This document shows positions 44,419-53,455 of a DNA stretch of 64,000 nt, piece after piece. Every line of letters begins with the position of its first letter. Within the stretch, counting starts at the first letter, position 1. The stretch is from Opitutales bacterium (lineage in GTDB: Bacteria > Verrucomicrobiota > Verrucomicrobiia > Opitutales > UBA953), in assembly GCA_017531845.1 (NCBI GenBank), contig JAFXKI010000010.1, positions 1 through 64,000 on the forward strand, in the 5' to 3' direction. The position numbers and the translations under genes were made by a program. Under the pieces are notes generated by a model. That model saw only the letters and a program-made list of their open reading frames with translations, made no database searches and had not been told where the DNA came from.

Positions 44419-45330
44419 TTAAATACTCATCAGTTTTTCGAGCGCGCCGAGATAAAGCTCGCGGGATTTTTCCACGATGTCCGCCGGAAGCGCGGGAGCG
44501 GGCGGCTGCTTGTTCCAGTCGAGGCTTTCCAGATAGTCGCGTACGAATTGTTTGTCAAACGACGGCTGCGATTTGCCCGGCGCGTAGCCGGCTTGCGGCC
44601 AGTAGCGGGAAGAATCCGGCGTCAAAACTTCGTCAATGAGGAACAAATTATTTTCATCGTCGAGCCCGAATTCGAATTTCGTGTCGGCGAGAATCAAGCC
44701 CGCGTGGTCGGCGACCTTAGTTCCGAGCGCGAAGAGCTCAAGCGTAGCATTTTTAACCTTTTCAAAAACCGCGTTCCCGAGAATTTCCGCGCACTGCGCT
44801 TCGGTAATCGGCTCGTCGTGCCCTTCGGCGGCTTTAGTCGAAGGCGTGAAAATCGCTTCGGGAAGCTTTTGGCTTTCGAGCATTCCCGCCGGGAGCGCGT
44901 GGTCGAGAATCGCCTGCGTTTTCTTGTATTCCTTCCAGCCGGAACCCGCGAGATAGCCGCGAACGACGGCTTCGATCGGAAGCGGTTTCAGCTTGCGCAC
45001 AAGCATCGAGCGCGCGATGAGATGCGGGAAATCCTTCAGCAATTCCGCAATCGCTTTATCGTGCTCGGGAACGAGGTGCGTCGGCATAATTTTCGCCGCC
45101 TGCTCAAACCACCAAAGGCTGATTTGCGTGAGTAAAACGCCTTTGCCGGGAACGCCGTTCGGCATAATTGCGTCAAACGCGGAAATGCGGTCGGTCGCGA
45201 CAATCAGAATCTTGTCGCCGAGATCAAAAATTTCGCGCACTTTTCCGGAGGCGATTTTTTTGAAGGGAAGACCTTCGACATTCATAAGCGCCTCGGTCGG
45301 CAGGCTGTTGCGGATTTCTGCGATGTTCAT
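44419..45330 (-). CDS. purC: SAICAR synthetase
   Basis: 303 residues, the longer form. Blocks: GKVREIFDLGDKILIVATDRISAFDAIMPNGVPGKG, VRKLKPLPIEAVVRGYLAGSGW, ILADTKFEFGLDDENNLFLIDEVLTPDSSRYW. It joins aspartate to CAIR in purine synthesis. Single gene with a terminator at the 3' side. Confidence 0.97.
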   Translation of the reverse strand: MNIAEIRNSLPTEALMNVEGLPFKKIASGKVREIFDLGDKILIVATDRISAFDAIMPNGVPGKGVLLTQISLWWFEQAAKIMPTHLVPEHDKAIAELLKDFPHLIARSMLVRKLKPLPIEAVVRGYLAGSGWKEYKKTQAILDHALPAGMLESQKLPEAIFTPSTKAAEGHDEPITEAQCAEILGNAVFEKVKNATLELFALGTKVADHAGLILADTKFEFGLDDENNLFLIDEVLTPDSSRYWPQAGYAPGKSQPSFDKQFVRDYLESLDWNKQPPAPALPADIVEKSRELYLGALEKLMSI

Positions 45331-45440
45331 GCTAAAAAAAAAATACTAAGGGTTCATTTTTAAATTCTCATTTACGGGAACGCAAATTGAAATTTGCCGA
45401 ATACATTACTTTGCAGTGTCAGAACACTTGCACGGTGCCT

Positions 45441-45481
45441 AAAAAAAAAGCGAAACGCCTTTTTGGCATTTCGCTTTTTTT
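45441..45481 (-). terminator. Terminator of the FecR-domain gene
   Basis: Stem AAAAGCGAAA.GCC/GGCATTTCGCTTTT with one mismatch and a short T loop; T run follows on the - strand. Confidence 0.85.
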
Positions 45482-45524
45482 AACGAATTTCGTTTCCGAG
45501 AATAATTTCTCTTCGAAGAACTCG

Positions 45525-46346
45525 TCAGTATTTCCCTTCATTTCCCGCAGAAGCAGCGGAGTTGACCGGGGAACGGTCTGCGCTCGGAGCGTCTCCGGCA
45601 ACGGAATCCGATCCGTAGTAGAGCGGATCTGCCGTAGCGGAAACGACCGTCGTGCTCGAAGCCGCCGGAGACGAATCCTTCGTCGTGTCGACAACGACTT
45701 CTTCAATTTCGTTCTTGATATTGCCCGGAACCGGACCGAAGCTCGTGCGACCGCTGGCGGAAATCTTGGCGGATTTTCCGCTCGTCAGGCGAATCGAAGC
45801 GCGTCCCGTCGGCGTTACGGCAATGGCACCGTCCACGCAACCGGCAGCTACGGAATTTCCGGAAACGGAAACGTAGAACGTCGTTCCCTTAACGGAAATA
45901 TTCCCTGCGTGAGTTTTGACCGTGAGGCTGGAACCCGGGAGCAGTTTCGCAACTTTAAAATACGCCATCCCCTGAACCAGATTCACCGTGGTGAGAGAAC
46001 CGGCGGTGGCTTCAGGTTCTTTCGCGAACGAAGTAAAATCCTGCCCGTCAACAGCGGTCGGATCGTTTTGGTCGAATTGAACAAAATCAATCGTCGTTCC
46101 CGGCTTCAGCACGATGACGGTTCCGTTTCCGAGGGCGACTTTTGCCGTGGAATTTTCGTCCGTAACAAGGCGCGTATTCGCACGGAAATAATCACCGGCA
46201 TTAACTTGCTTTTGGGCTCCGTCAGCAGAAACGAAAGCAACCGTTCCCGCAACGGAATCAACGGCGATGTTTCCGGGAGCTGCAGCAAAAGCAGCGCTCG
46301 AGACAAGCACGAACGCGAAAACCGAAATAAGCTTAATCAATTTCAT
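45525..46346 (-). CDS. Secreted FecR-domain protein
   Basis: 273 residues with a signal peptide (MKLIKLISVFAFVLVSSAAFA). The FecR domain spans about 25-205: GNIAVDSVAGTVAFVSADGAQKQVNAGD, ALGNGTVIVLKPGTTIDFVQFDQND, GMAYFKVAKLLPGSSLTVKTHAGNISVKGTTFYV. Unlike sigma-regulating FecR it has no cytoplasmic helix and no sigma gene nearby; stand-alone secreted forms are common in Verrucomicrobiota. The tail is Ser/Ala/Asp-rich. Confidence 0.85.
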   Translation of the reverse strand: MKLIKLISVFAFVLVSSAAFAAAPGNIAVDSVAGTVAFVSADGAQKQVNAGDYFRANTRLVTDENSTAKVALGNGTVIVLKPGTTIDFVQFDQNDPTAVDGQDFTSFAKEPEATAGSLTTVNLVQGMAYFKVAKLLPGSSLTVKTHAGNISVKGTTFYVSVSGNSVAAGCVDGAIAVTPTGRASIRLTSGKSAKISASGRTSFGPVPGNIKNEIEEVVVDTTKDSSPAASSTTVVSATADPLYYGSDSVAGDAPSADRSPVNSAASAGNEGKY

Positions 46347-46575
46347 AGTGTTTTCCTTGGTAGTAGTATTAAAAAAGTATCGGGATTATCTGTTTTGGAC
46401 GGGAACTTTGCAAGCCCAATTTGCAAAGAGCCCTCAAAAAAGCGAAAAGCCGACAATAAGGAGACCTCTATAAATTTCTTTTCTGGGGAAACAATGTTGG
46501 TTCTTTTTCTAAATTTCAATTTGCGGGAACGCGGAGAAAAGCGTACCATTGCGTGTTTACATTTTTTTTAAAACG

Positions 46576-49293
46576 ATGACGCACGACATTCCGAAAAATT
46601 ACGAATCCGCACAGGTCGAATCCCGTTGGTATGAAAACTGGGTCGATAAAGGCTGCTTTACCGCCGATCCCGCGCGCGTAAGCGAAAGCCGCCCGGCGTA
46701 TTCCATCGTCATCCCGCCGCCGAACGTTACGGGCGTGCTTCACATGGGGCATGTGCTCAACAATACGATTCAGGACATTCTCGCGCGCAAAGCGCGTCTC
46801 GACGGCAAAGAAGTCCTTTGGCTCCCGGGCACGGACCACGCGGGCATCGCCACGCAGGTCATGGTTGAAAAACAGCTCAAAAAGGCGGAAGGCAAAACGC
46901 GCCACGACCTCGGGCGCGAAGCGTTTCTTGAGCGCGTTTGGGATTGGAAAAAAGAAAAAGGCGGGATCATCATCAACCAGCTCAAAAAGCTCGGTTGCTC
47001 CTGCGACTGGTCGCGGGAACGCTTCACGATGGACGAACGCTACTCGCGTTGCATTCAGAAAATCTTTGTCGACCTTTACAAAAAAGGCTACATTTACCGC
47101 GGCAAACGCATGGTGAACTGGTGCCCGGCATCGCTTACGGCGCTCTCGGACGAAGAAGTCATCATGGAGCCGCACAAAGGTTTCCTTTATTATTTCAAAA
47201 TCGAAATCGCCGAAGAACCGGGAACGTTTTTGACGATTGCGACGACGCGCCCCGAAACGATTCCGGGCGACTCCGCAATCGCCGTTAATCCTAAGGATGA
47301 ACGCTACGCGAAATACATCGGCAAGCACGCGATTCGTCCGCTCCCGTGCGAAAATCAGGAACCGATCCCGATCGTCGGCGACGAATCCGTCGAGTTTGAA
47401 TTCGGAACCGGCGTGCTTAAAGTTACGCCCGCGCACGACAAAACGGACTTTGAAATCGGTCGCCGCCACAATCTCAAAGTGACGGACATTATGAATCCCG
47501 ACGGCACGATGAACGCACTCGCGGGGAAAGATCTCGCGGGAATGGAACGCTTCAAGGCGCGCGATAAATCCGTCGAACTTCTCCGCGAACTCGGTTTGCT
47601 CGTCAAGGAAGAACCTTACGAAAACAAAGTCGGGATCAGCGAACGCGCGAAAGTACCGATTGAGCCGCGCCTTTCCGAGCAGTGGTTTTTGAAATATCCG
47701 AGCGTTCCCGCCGCCCGCGAATGCGTGGCTTCCGGCGCTATGAAATTTCACCCGGAACGCTGGAGCAAAGTTTACGAACACTGGATGGGCAACCTGCAGG
47801 ACTGGTGCATTTCCCGCCAACTTTGGTGGGGACACCGCATTCCCGTGTGGTATTCCAAGAGCGATCCCGCGAAAATTTACTGCGACGTTACACCGCCCGC
47901 TGACGCCGAAAACTGGGAACAGGATCCGGACGTGCTCGACACCTGGTTCTCCTCGTGGCTCTGGCCGTTTGCAACAATGGGCTGGGACATGGATACGCCC
48001 GATGCCGAAATGCCGGAACTTTTGAAAAAATTCTATCCGACGAGCGACCTCGTTACCGGCCCGGATATCATTTTCTTCTGGGTCGCACGCATGATCATGG
48101 CGGGCTTTGAATGGCGCGGTAAAATGCCCTTCCGCAACGTATATTTCACGGGAATCGTGCGCGACAAACTCGGTCGTAAAATGTCGAAAACGCTCGGCAA
48201 TTCGCCCGACCCGCTCGACCTCATCGCGCGCTACGGTGCCGACGCGCTCCGCTTCGGCACAATGCGTTCCGCGCCGCTCGGTCAGGACGTTTTGTTTGAC
48301 GAAAAGAACGTCGAGCTCGGACGCAATTTCTGCAACAAGCTTTGGAATGCTTCCCGTTTCCGCCAAATGAGCGGACCGATGGCGGACAATTCCTCGCTCG
48401 AAGCGATTGCGGCGCGTATCGATCCCGCGCTTTGCGATGCCGACGACCACGCGATTTTAGACGGGCTTGTGCGCCTCGTGCGCGGCTGCTCCGATGCGCT
48501 TGCGAACTACGAATTTAACGCCTACACGCAGGCGCTTTACGCGTTTTTCTGGAACGATTTCTGCGATTGGTATGTCGAAGTGGCGAAAACGCGCCTTGCC
48601 GACGAAAAATTGCGCGGGAACGTGCTCGCGATTCAGGATTTGTGCCTGCGCCAATTCCTGCTTTGCCTCGCGCCGCTCACGCCGTTTATCGCGGAAGAAT
48701 TGTATCACCTGCTCGGATACATTCCTGAAGGAGAATTTTTACAATCGCAAAAACTTGTTTCCGCCGACGAACTCGCGGGAACGCTCGAAAAGCGCGGTTT
48801 GAAAATCGACGCGACGGCAGTAAATGACATCGCGCAAATCCGCGAGTTTGTAACGCAGGCGCGCGCTCTTAAATCGCACAACAACGCGGGAACGAAGAAA
48901 GATTGTCTCTTCCGTCTCGTGCTCAAAGACGTTGCCGCAGGAGCTTTGCTCGAACGCAATGCCGCCAAGCTCAAAACACTTATTGGTGCAAAGGAAATCG
49001 AAATTCTGTCCGAAAATTCCGAGGGAATCGGCGCGTCCGCAGTTACGCCGCTCGGCACGCTTTCGCTCGACACAACGGGCTTGATTGACGTTGCCGCCGA
49101 AACGAAACGCCTCTCCAAGGAGTTGGAAAAACTCGACAAGGCTGTCGCCGCGGGAACGGCAAAAATCAACAATCCGGCGTTTGCGTCCAAAGCGCCCGCG
49201 CACATTCTCGAAGGCGCAAAAAAGCAACTCGCCGAAACCCAAGCCAAGCGCGACGAAGTCGCCAAGCTCCTCGAAAGCCTGAAAAAAGCGTAG
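46576..49293 (+). CDS. valS: Valyl-tRNA synthetase
   Basis: 905 residues from ATG 46576; the frame is open to 46549 but family alignment starts at MTHDIPKNYES. Signature PPPNVTGVLHMGHV (HIGH type), the editing domain near 190-340 with TIATTRPETIPGD, FPTWFSSWLWP-type text (DTWFSSWLWPFATMGW), and GRKMSKTLGNSPDPLD (KMSKS). The anticodon domain and the C-terminal coiled coil (ETKRLSKELEKLDKAVAA) are complete. It loads valine on tRNA-Val. It contains eight or more CGGGAACG copies. Confidence 0.98.
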   Translation: MTHDIPKNYESAQVESRWYENWVDKGCFTADPARVSESRPAYSIVIPPPNVTGVLHMGHVLNNTIQDILARKARLDGKEVLWLPGTDHAGIATQVMVEKQLKKAEGKTRHDLGREAFLERVWDWKKEKGGIIINQLKKLGCSCDWSRERFTMDERYSRCIQKIFVDLYKKGYIYRGKRMVNWCPASLTALSDEEVIMEPHKGFLYYFKIEIAEEPGTFLTIATTRPETIPGDSAIAVNPKDERYAKYIGKHAIRPLPCENQEPIPIVGDESVEFEFGTGVLKVTPAHDKTDFEIGRRHNLKVTDIMNPDGTMNALAGKDLAGMERFKARDKSVELLRELGLLVKEEPYENKVGISERAKVPIEPRLSEQWFLKYPSVPAARECVASGAMKFHPERWSKVYEHWMGNLQDWCISRQLWWGHRIPVWYSKSDPAKIYCDVTPPADAENWEQDPDVLDTWFSSWLWPFATMGWDMDTPDAEMPELLKKFYPTSDLVTGPDIIFFWVARMIMAGFEWRGKMPFRNVYFTGIVRDKLGRKMSKTLGNSPDPLDLIARYGADALRFGTMRSAPLGQDVLFDEKNVELGRNFCNKLWNASRFRQMSGPMADNSSLEAIAARIDPALCDADDHAILDGLVRLVRGCSDALANYEFNAYTQALYAFFWNDFCDWYVEVAKTRLADEKLRGNVLAIQDLCLRQFLLCLAPLTPFIAEELYHLLGYIPEGEFLQSQKLVSADELAGTLEKRGLKIDATAVNDIAQIREFVTQARALKSHNNAGTKKDCLFRLVLKDVAAGALLERNAAKLKTLIGAKEIEILSENSEGIGASAVTPLGTLSLDTTGLIDVAAETKRLSKELEKLDKAVAAGTAKINNPAFASKAPAHILEGAKKQLAETQAKRDEVAKLLESLKKA

Positions 49294-49295
49294 CG

Positions 49296-49358
49296 CAAAG
49301 GAGAACAGCCGTCTCGGCTGTTTGTTCGAAAAGCATTCGAGACGCCTGTTCTCCTTTG
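49296..49358. repeat. REP-like inverted pair left of the RAYT gene
   Basis: On + at 49300-49322: GGAG then hairpin AACAGCCG-TCT-CGGCTGTT. On - at 49354-49338: GGAG then AACAGGCG-TCT-CG, whose second arm has decayed. The 21-base outer arms (49296-49316 and 49338-49358) differ at one base. A GGAG foot and an imperfect palindrome are the known form of REPs served by RAYT. Confidence 0.8.
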
Positions 49359-49399
49359 ATTTTATTGATAATCTATATCGGATTGGTAGATTTTTGTGT

Positions 49400-50023
49400 A
49401 TGAAGCTTTCGCAATATGCCATTTACGTTTCTCCCAATGCTGATATGGAAATAGCAAGTTGCGGATTTTACAATCCGAGAACAAAAATTCTAAAAACGCA
49501 AAGAAATCTTCCGCATTGGAACCAGGAGAAAAAATTCTTTTTTGTCACCTTTCGCCTTGCGGACTCTATTCCCCAGGAAATTTCAAGACGCCTGAGAGAA
49601 AAGCGTGATATTTGGCTTACATTACATCCGAAACCTTGGGACTGCATAGCCGAAGCGGAATATTATAAAAAATTCCACTTCCCTCTTGAAAAATTTTTAG
49701 ATGAAGGATTCGGCTCTTGTATTTTACGGGAAGCACGTATCTGCCGTATTGTTCACGATTCGCTTTGCCATTTTGACGGGCAACGCTACGACTTATTTTG
49801 TTTCGTGATTATGCCTAATCACGTTCACGTACTCCTTAGAACTCGGCAGCAGTTCAATTTATCGGAAATTCTGTTTTCGTGGAAAAGCTTTTCAGCTCAT
49901 GCGATAAATCGGGTCTTACGAACCTGTGGACGTGTTTGGCAGGCAGAATCATGGGATCGTATAATACGTTCCCGCGCACATTTCGACCGTGTGTTTAAAT
50001 ATATTTTGGATAATCCCCGATAA
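49400..50023 (+). CDS. REP-associated tyrosine transposase (RAYT)
   Basis: 207 residues from ATG 49400. Y1-transposase features: KKFFFVTFRLADSIP, the metal-binding HxH in FVIMPNHVHVLLRT, and the catalytic Tyr in DRVFKYILDNPR at the C-terminus. RAYTs cut and join single-stranded REP hairpins and are usually not self-mobile; they are kept with their REP families. REP-like hairpins flank the gene on both sides. It lacks CGGGAACG copies except one near 49971 and is AT-rich relative to valS. Confidence 0.88.
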   Translation: MKLSQYAIYVSPNADMEIASCGFYNPRTKILKTQRNLPHWNQEKKFFFVTFRLADSIPQEISRRLREKRDIWLTLHPKPWDCIAEAEYYKKFHFPLEKFLDEGFGSCILREARICRIVHDSLCHFDGQRYDLFCFVIMPNHVHVLLRTRQQFNLSEILFSWKSFSAHAINRVLRTCGRVWQAESWDRIIRSRAHFDRVFKYILDNPR

Positions 50024-50060
50024 TAAAACTTGTGTTTGATCGGTACGAATTAAACAAAAG

Positions 50061-50083
50061 AACAGGCGGGACGCCTGTTCTCC
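50061..50083 (-). repeat. REP-like hairpin right of the RAYT gene
   Basis: On the - strand: GGAG then AACAGGCG-TCC-CGCCTGTT, a perfect 8-base stem (10 bases with flanks). Same foot and stem plan as the left units, in inverted orientation. Confidence 0.8.
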
Positions 50084-50118
50084 TTTAGCCAACCAATTCT
50101 ACTTAATTTCCCGTCGTT

Positions 50119-51084
50119 TTACACTCGGCGGAGATGCCTGCGCTTGCGACGTGAGACGCCGAGAGCGAGGGCTCCAAGCCCCGCGAGCAAGCCGAATGCC
50201 GACGGCTCGGGAATCGCAATCCCGCTGGAAATAAAATTCAGCGTGTCCGTGGAGCTGATTCCCAAAAAGTGGGCATTGTCGATCGTCAGACGATTCTTGT
50301 AGTTCGGGTCAACAATTACACCATAATAATAATCGGAATCCATCAAAAGCTTATCGCCTTGAACGGTAACAAGTGCTTTGTTCATTCCGGTTTCATTTGC
50401 AAAGGAAGAGCCGCTGGAATCCGTCACCCAAGCCGTAGTCATCAAATTGGTTTCGGTGTCAAAAGTCGCGCCCCAAAGCGTAATTGCATGCGTGCTACCT
50501 TTTATATCGAGTACCAATGCGTTCCCGGCAGAAAGCGCAGTATAAATCGCTTTTGAAAGCCCGACGGTATAGTCATCACCGTTTACATATTTTTTCTCGT
50601 CGGAATATTTCCATGCGATTTCTTCTACCGATTCTTTTGTTGTGTAAGTGCTCTCGTAAAAACCGCCGTTCCCGATGTCCGTGTCAATTATATACGTTCC
50701 TTCCTCGTTCTTTGTCGGATCATTTCCGTACAGCCCGGCCGCATGGTGATGACCGAGCCAATAGCGGTAAAGCTCCGACGCGTAACCTCCTTTGTATGTG
50801 TTGTAAAACGAGCGATATGTAGCGTAAACTTCCGTTCCTTGCGGGGCGGAAATGCCTTCCGGCGAAGTTGCGATTGCGGGAGCACCCGGCGCGTTATGAT
50901 CCTGCCAGTGTGCGATAACGTTGCTTCCGGAGGCCGCCCAGCAAGTCGGCGTCCAGCCCTGCTTATTGTTGTAATAAGTTGTCGGGTCGTCCGGATTTAC
51001 TCCGGTTGCGAAGAGCGTAATTTCAGCGGCTGAAAGCGCCGAAAAATTCATCGAGAGAGCAAAAATAAAGGCGAGCTTTTTCAT
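50119..51084 (-). CDS. IdeS/Mac-like secreted cysteine protease with PEP-CTERM tail
   Basis: 321 residues from ATG 51084 (signal peptide MKKLAFIFALSMNFSALSAA). Cys48 in GWTPTCWAASGSNVIAHWQ, His199 in GSTHAITLWGATFD and Asp222 in WVTDSSGS match the catalytic Cys, His and Asp contexts of IdeS-type (C66) proteases, as far as I recall their sequence. A PEPSAFGLLAG motif at 292, a Gly/Ala helix and SRRKRR form a PEP-CTERM sorting tail, so the protease is probably exported and processed by an exosortase. IdeS proteins of streptococci cleave IgG; the target here is unknown. Confidence 0.75.
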   Translation of the reverse strand: MKKLAFIFALSMNFSALSAAEITLFATGVNPDDPTTYYNNKQGWTPTCWAASGSNVIAHWQDHNAPGAPAIATSPEGISAPQGTEVYATYRSFYNTYKGGYASELYRYWLGHHHAAGLYGNDPTKNEEGTYIIDTDIGNGGFYESTYTTKESVEEIAWKYSDEKKYVNGDDYTVGLSKAIYTALSAGNALVLDIKGSTHAITLWGATFDTETNLMTTAWVTDSSGSSFANETGMNKALVTVQGDKLLMDSDYYYGVIVDPNYKNRLTIDNAHFLGISSTDTLNFISSGIAIPEPSAFGLLAGLGALALGVSRRKRRHLRRV

Positions 51085-51332
51085 GTCTTGAATTTTCCTT
51101 CGGGGAAAGCTGAGTATCGCGGTAATATTTGTCAAGACAATTGCTACAATACCGATAAAATATACAATAAACTATTCCCTTTTTGCGAATTGCCACCCGA
51201 AAACCGGCAACGCTTCTTAACGCATTTCGCCACGAAGCGCGGGCGTGTATCAATTTTCGTCTTTACAATGAAAAACGTTTCTTTAAGCTTTGAAGTAACT
51301 TTTCACAACCCCTCCCAAAAACCTGTTTTGCT

Positions 51333-51611
51333 ATGAAATATTTGAAGCTCGCAGTTATTTCCTCATTCGTTGCCGCCGCAGCATTCCTCTCCGGTTGCGC
51401 CGGTCACGACACAAACCACAAAGGTCCCGGCGTTACCGCCGAAGCCTCTCACAATTTCCTCGGGATTGTGAAAACGAATCCGGGTTCGTATCGTTATGTG
51501 GATAACGCCGGCTCCATCGTTATCCGCACGGAAGACCTGTGGTGCCGCCGCGATTTTTCCGGCGACAATGTTTCGCTTCTTTGGGGCTTGGTCAACATTA
51601 ACGACTATTAA
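51333..51611 (+). CDS. Small lipoprotein
   Basis: 92 residues with lipobox LSGC (Cys22). The mature part is about 70 residues (HNFLGIVKTNPGSYRYVDNAG, LWCRRDFSGDNVSLLWGL) with no known family. Followed by a good terminator, so a monocistronic envelope protein. Confidence 0.75.
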   Translation: MKYLKLAVISSFVAAAAFLSGCAGHDTNHKGPGVTAEASHNFLGIVKTNPGSYRYVDNAGSIVIRTEDLWCRRDFSGDNVSLLWGLVNINDY

Positions 51612-51635
51612 TACGCCTTTTTTAACTTGTTTTTC

Positions 51636-51669
51636 GGCTTCGGGATTGATGTTCCGAAGCCTTCTTTTT
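51636..51669 (+). terminator. Terminator of the small lipoprotein gene
   Basis: Stem GGCTTCGG/CCGAAGCC followed by TTCTTTTTA, just before the next ATG (51683). Confidence 0.85.
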
Positions 51670-51682
51670 ATTCCCGAAAACT

Positions 51683-53338
51683 ATGAATTTGCCCTCCTTC
51701 AACGTTGCCCGCTTCTTACGGGAGTCCGCCGAACGCATTCCCGGACATTGCGCCATACGCTATCCGAGGGGGCACCTTGCGGACGGCTCCATCGCCTACG
51801 AGGAACTTTCCTTTGCCGAGCTTGATGCCGTTACGGCGGGCACGGCAGACTATTTTAAATCCCTCGGTATTTGCGCGGGAACGCGAACGCTCTTGATGGC
51901 GCGACCGGGGCTCGACCTGATTTTGTGCGCCTTTGCGCTATTTCGGCTCGCCGCCGTTCCCGTCGCGATCGACCCCGGAATGGGATTAAAAAGTTTTCTG
52001 CGTTGTGTGGAAAATACGGCTCCGGAAGCGCTCGTGGGAATTCCTCTCGCGCAGTGCGTGCGCCGAGTTTTTTTCAAAAAATTCGCCTCCGTGAAAATTA
52101 CGGCAACGGTCGGCACACGCAAATTTCGCCGGGAAGTTGAAGCGCGTTCCCGCCGCACGGATTGCGAGCGAGAAATCGTCCGCGCCGAAGCGGATTGCCT
52201 TGCAGCCATTCTTTTCACCAGCGGCTCCACGGGCGCGCCCAAAGGCGTTTGCTACACGCACGGAATGTTCGACGCGCAACGTGAAATTGTGCGGGATTTT
52301 TACGGAATTTGCCCGGGCGAAGTGGATTTGCCGCTACTGTCCATTTTTGCGCTTTTCAATCCGGCACTTGGCATGACAACCGTTACGCCCGAGATGAATC
52401 CGTCCAAACCGGCAACGCTCAATCCGGAAAAAATCGTGCGTGCAATTCGTCAAAACAACGTCACCAACTCTTTCGGATCGCCGATTCTTTGGCGCAAAAT
52501 CGCCGAATATTGCGATGCTCGCGGCGAAACGCTTCCGTCCGTACGTCGCATTCTTTGTGCCGGCACCGCGGTTCCGCCTTCGCTGATGAAACTTTTGCGA
52601 AAAATTTTGCCGAACGCCGAAATTCATTCTCCTTACGGCGCGACGGAAAACCTTCCCGTTTCCGATATTTCGGCAAACGAGGTACTCTCTGCCACGGGAA
52701 CGCAAACCGAGCAGGGGGAAGGCACCTGCACCGGAAAAATTCTCCCGCAAAACCGCGTCCGTATCATTCCTGTTTCCGATGCCCCCGTCGCCTCCTTCGA
52801 CAGCGTTCCCGCCCTTCCCGCCGGAACCCCCGGGGAAATCTGCGTTTGCGGACCTACAACCACACACCGGTATTTCAACAACGCGACTGCAACCGCCGCT
52901 GCCAAAATCAAAGATTCCGCCGACGGCTCCGTCTGGCATCGTATGGGAGACATCGGCTACCTCGACGAGGAAGGAAAACTTTGGTTTCTCGGGCGAAAAG
53001 CGGAACGTGTTGAAACAGCCACGGGAACGCTTTTTACCGAAGCCTGCGAACCGGTTTTCAACACGCATCCGGATGTGTTTCGCTCCGCGCTCATCGGGCT
53101 CGGAGAACGCGGGAACGCCCTTCCCGCCATCGTCGTCGAGCTCTGCCCGGGAACGCCTAAATCCCGCCGAAAGGAAATTCTTGAAGAGCTCAACGCCCTC
53201 GCTCAAAAATTTGAACACACGCGCGGCATTTCCCGCTTTTTCATTCATCCGAAAAAATTTCCCGTCGACGTTCGCCATAATGCAAAAATCCATCGGCTCA
53301 CGCTGAAAAAATTTTACGAAAAACGAACCTGCGCTTGA
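51683..53338 (+). CDS. AMP-forming ligase, OleC-like (olefin pathway)
   Basis: 551 residues. ANL fold: P-loop LFTSGSTGAPKGVCYTH, PYGATENLP, MGDIGYLDEEGKLWFLGRKAERVET. The central block LPLLSIFALFNPALGMTTVTPEMNPSKPA is the OleC type, whose members make beta-lactones from hydroxy acids. oleA, oleB and oleD are not next to it; only a lone ketosynthase at 20917 and a hydrolase at 53456 are in the window. A fatty-acid ligase role is the alternative. It carries at least eight CGGGAACG copies. Confidence 0.78.
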   Translation: MNLPSFNVARFLRESAERIPGHCAIRYPRGHLADGSIAYEELSFAELDAVTAGTADYFKSLGICAGTRTLLMARPGLDLILCAFALFRLAAVPVAIDPGMGLKSFLRCVENTAPEALVGIPLAQCVRRVFFKKFASVKITATVGTRKFRREVEARSRRTDCEREIVRAEADCLAAILFTSGSTGAPKGVCYTHGMFDAQREIVRDFYGICPGEVDLPLLSIFALFNPALGMTTVTPEMNPSKPATLNPEKIVRAIRQNNVTNSFGSPILWRKIAEYCDARGETLPSVRRILCAGTAVPPSLMKLLRKILPNAEIHSPYGATENLPVSDISANEVLSATGTQTEQGEGTCTGKILPQNRVRIIPVSDAPVASFDSVPALPAGTPGEICVCGPTTTHRYFNNATATAAAKIKDSADGSVWHRMGDIGYLDEEGKLWFLGRKAERVETATGTLFTEACEPVFNTHPDVFRSALIGLGERGNALPAIVVELCPGTPKSRRKEILEELNALAQKFEHTRGISRFFIHPKKFPVDVRHNAKIHRLTLKKFYEKRTCA

Positions 53339-53455
53339 AAAATACGAGCCGTTAAGCCCGGATTTAGCTTCCGACGGGAACACCCTGCGGCAAAAAATTC
53401 TTTCCCGAACGCTTATTATTTTTTTCGCAGAAAGACGCGAAGATTATTTTCTTTC

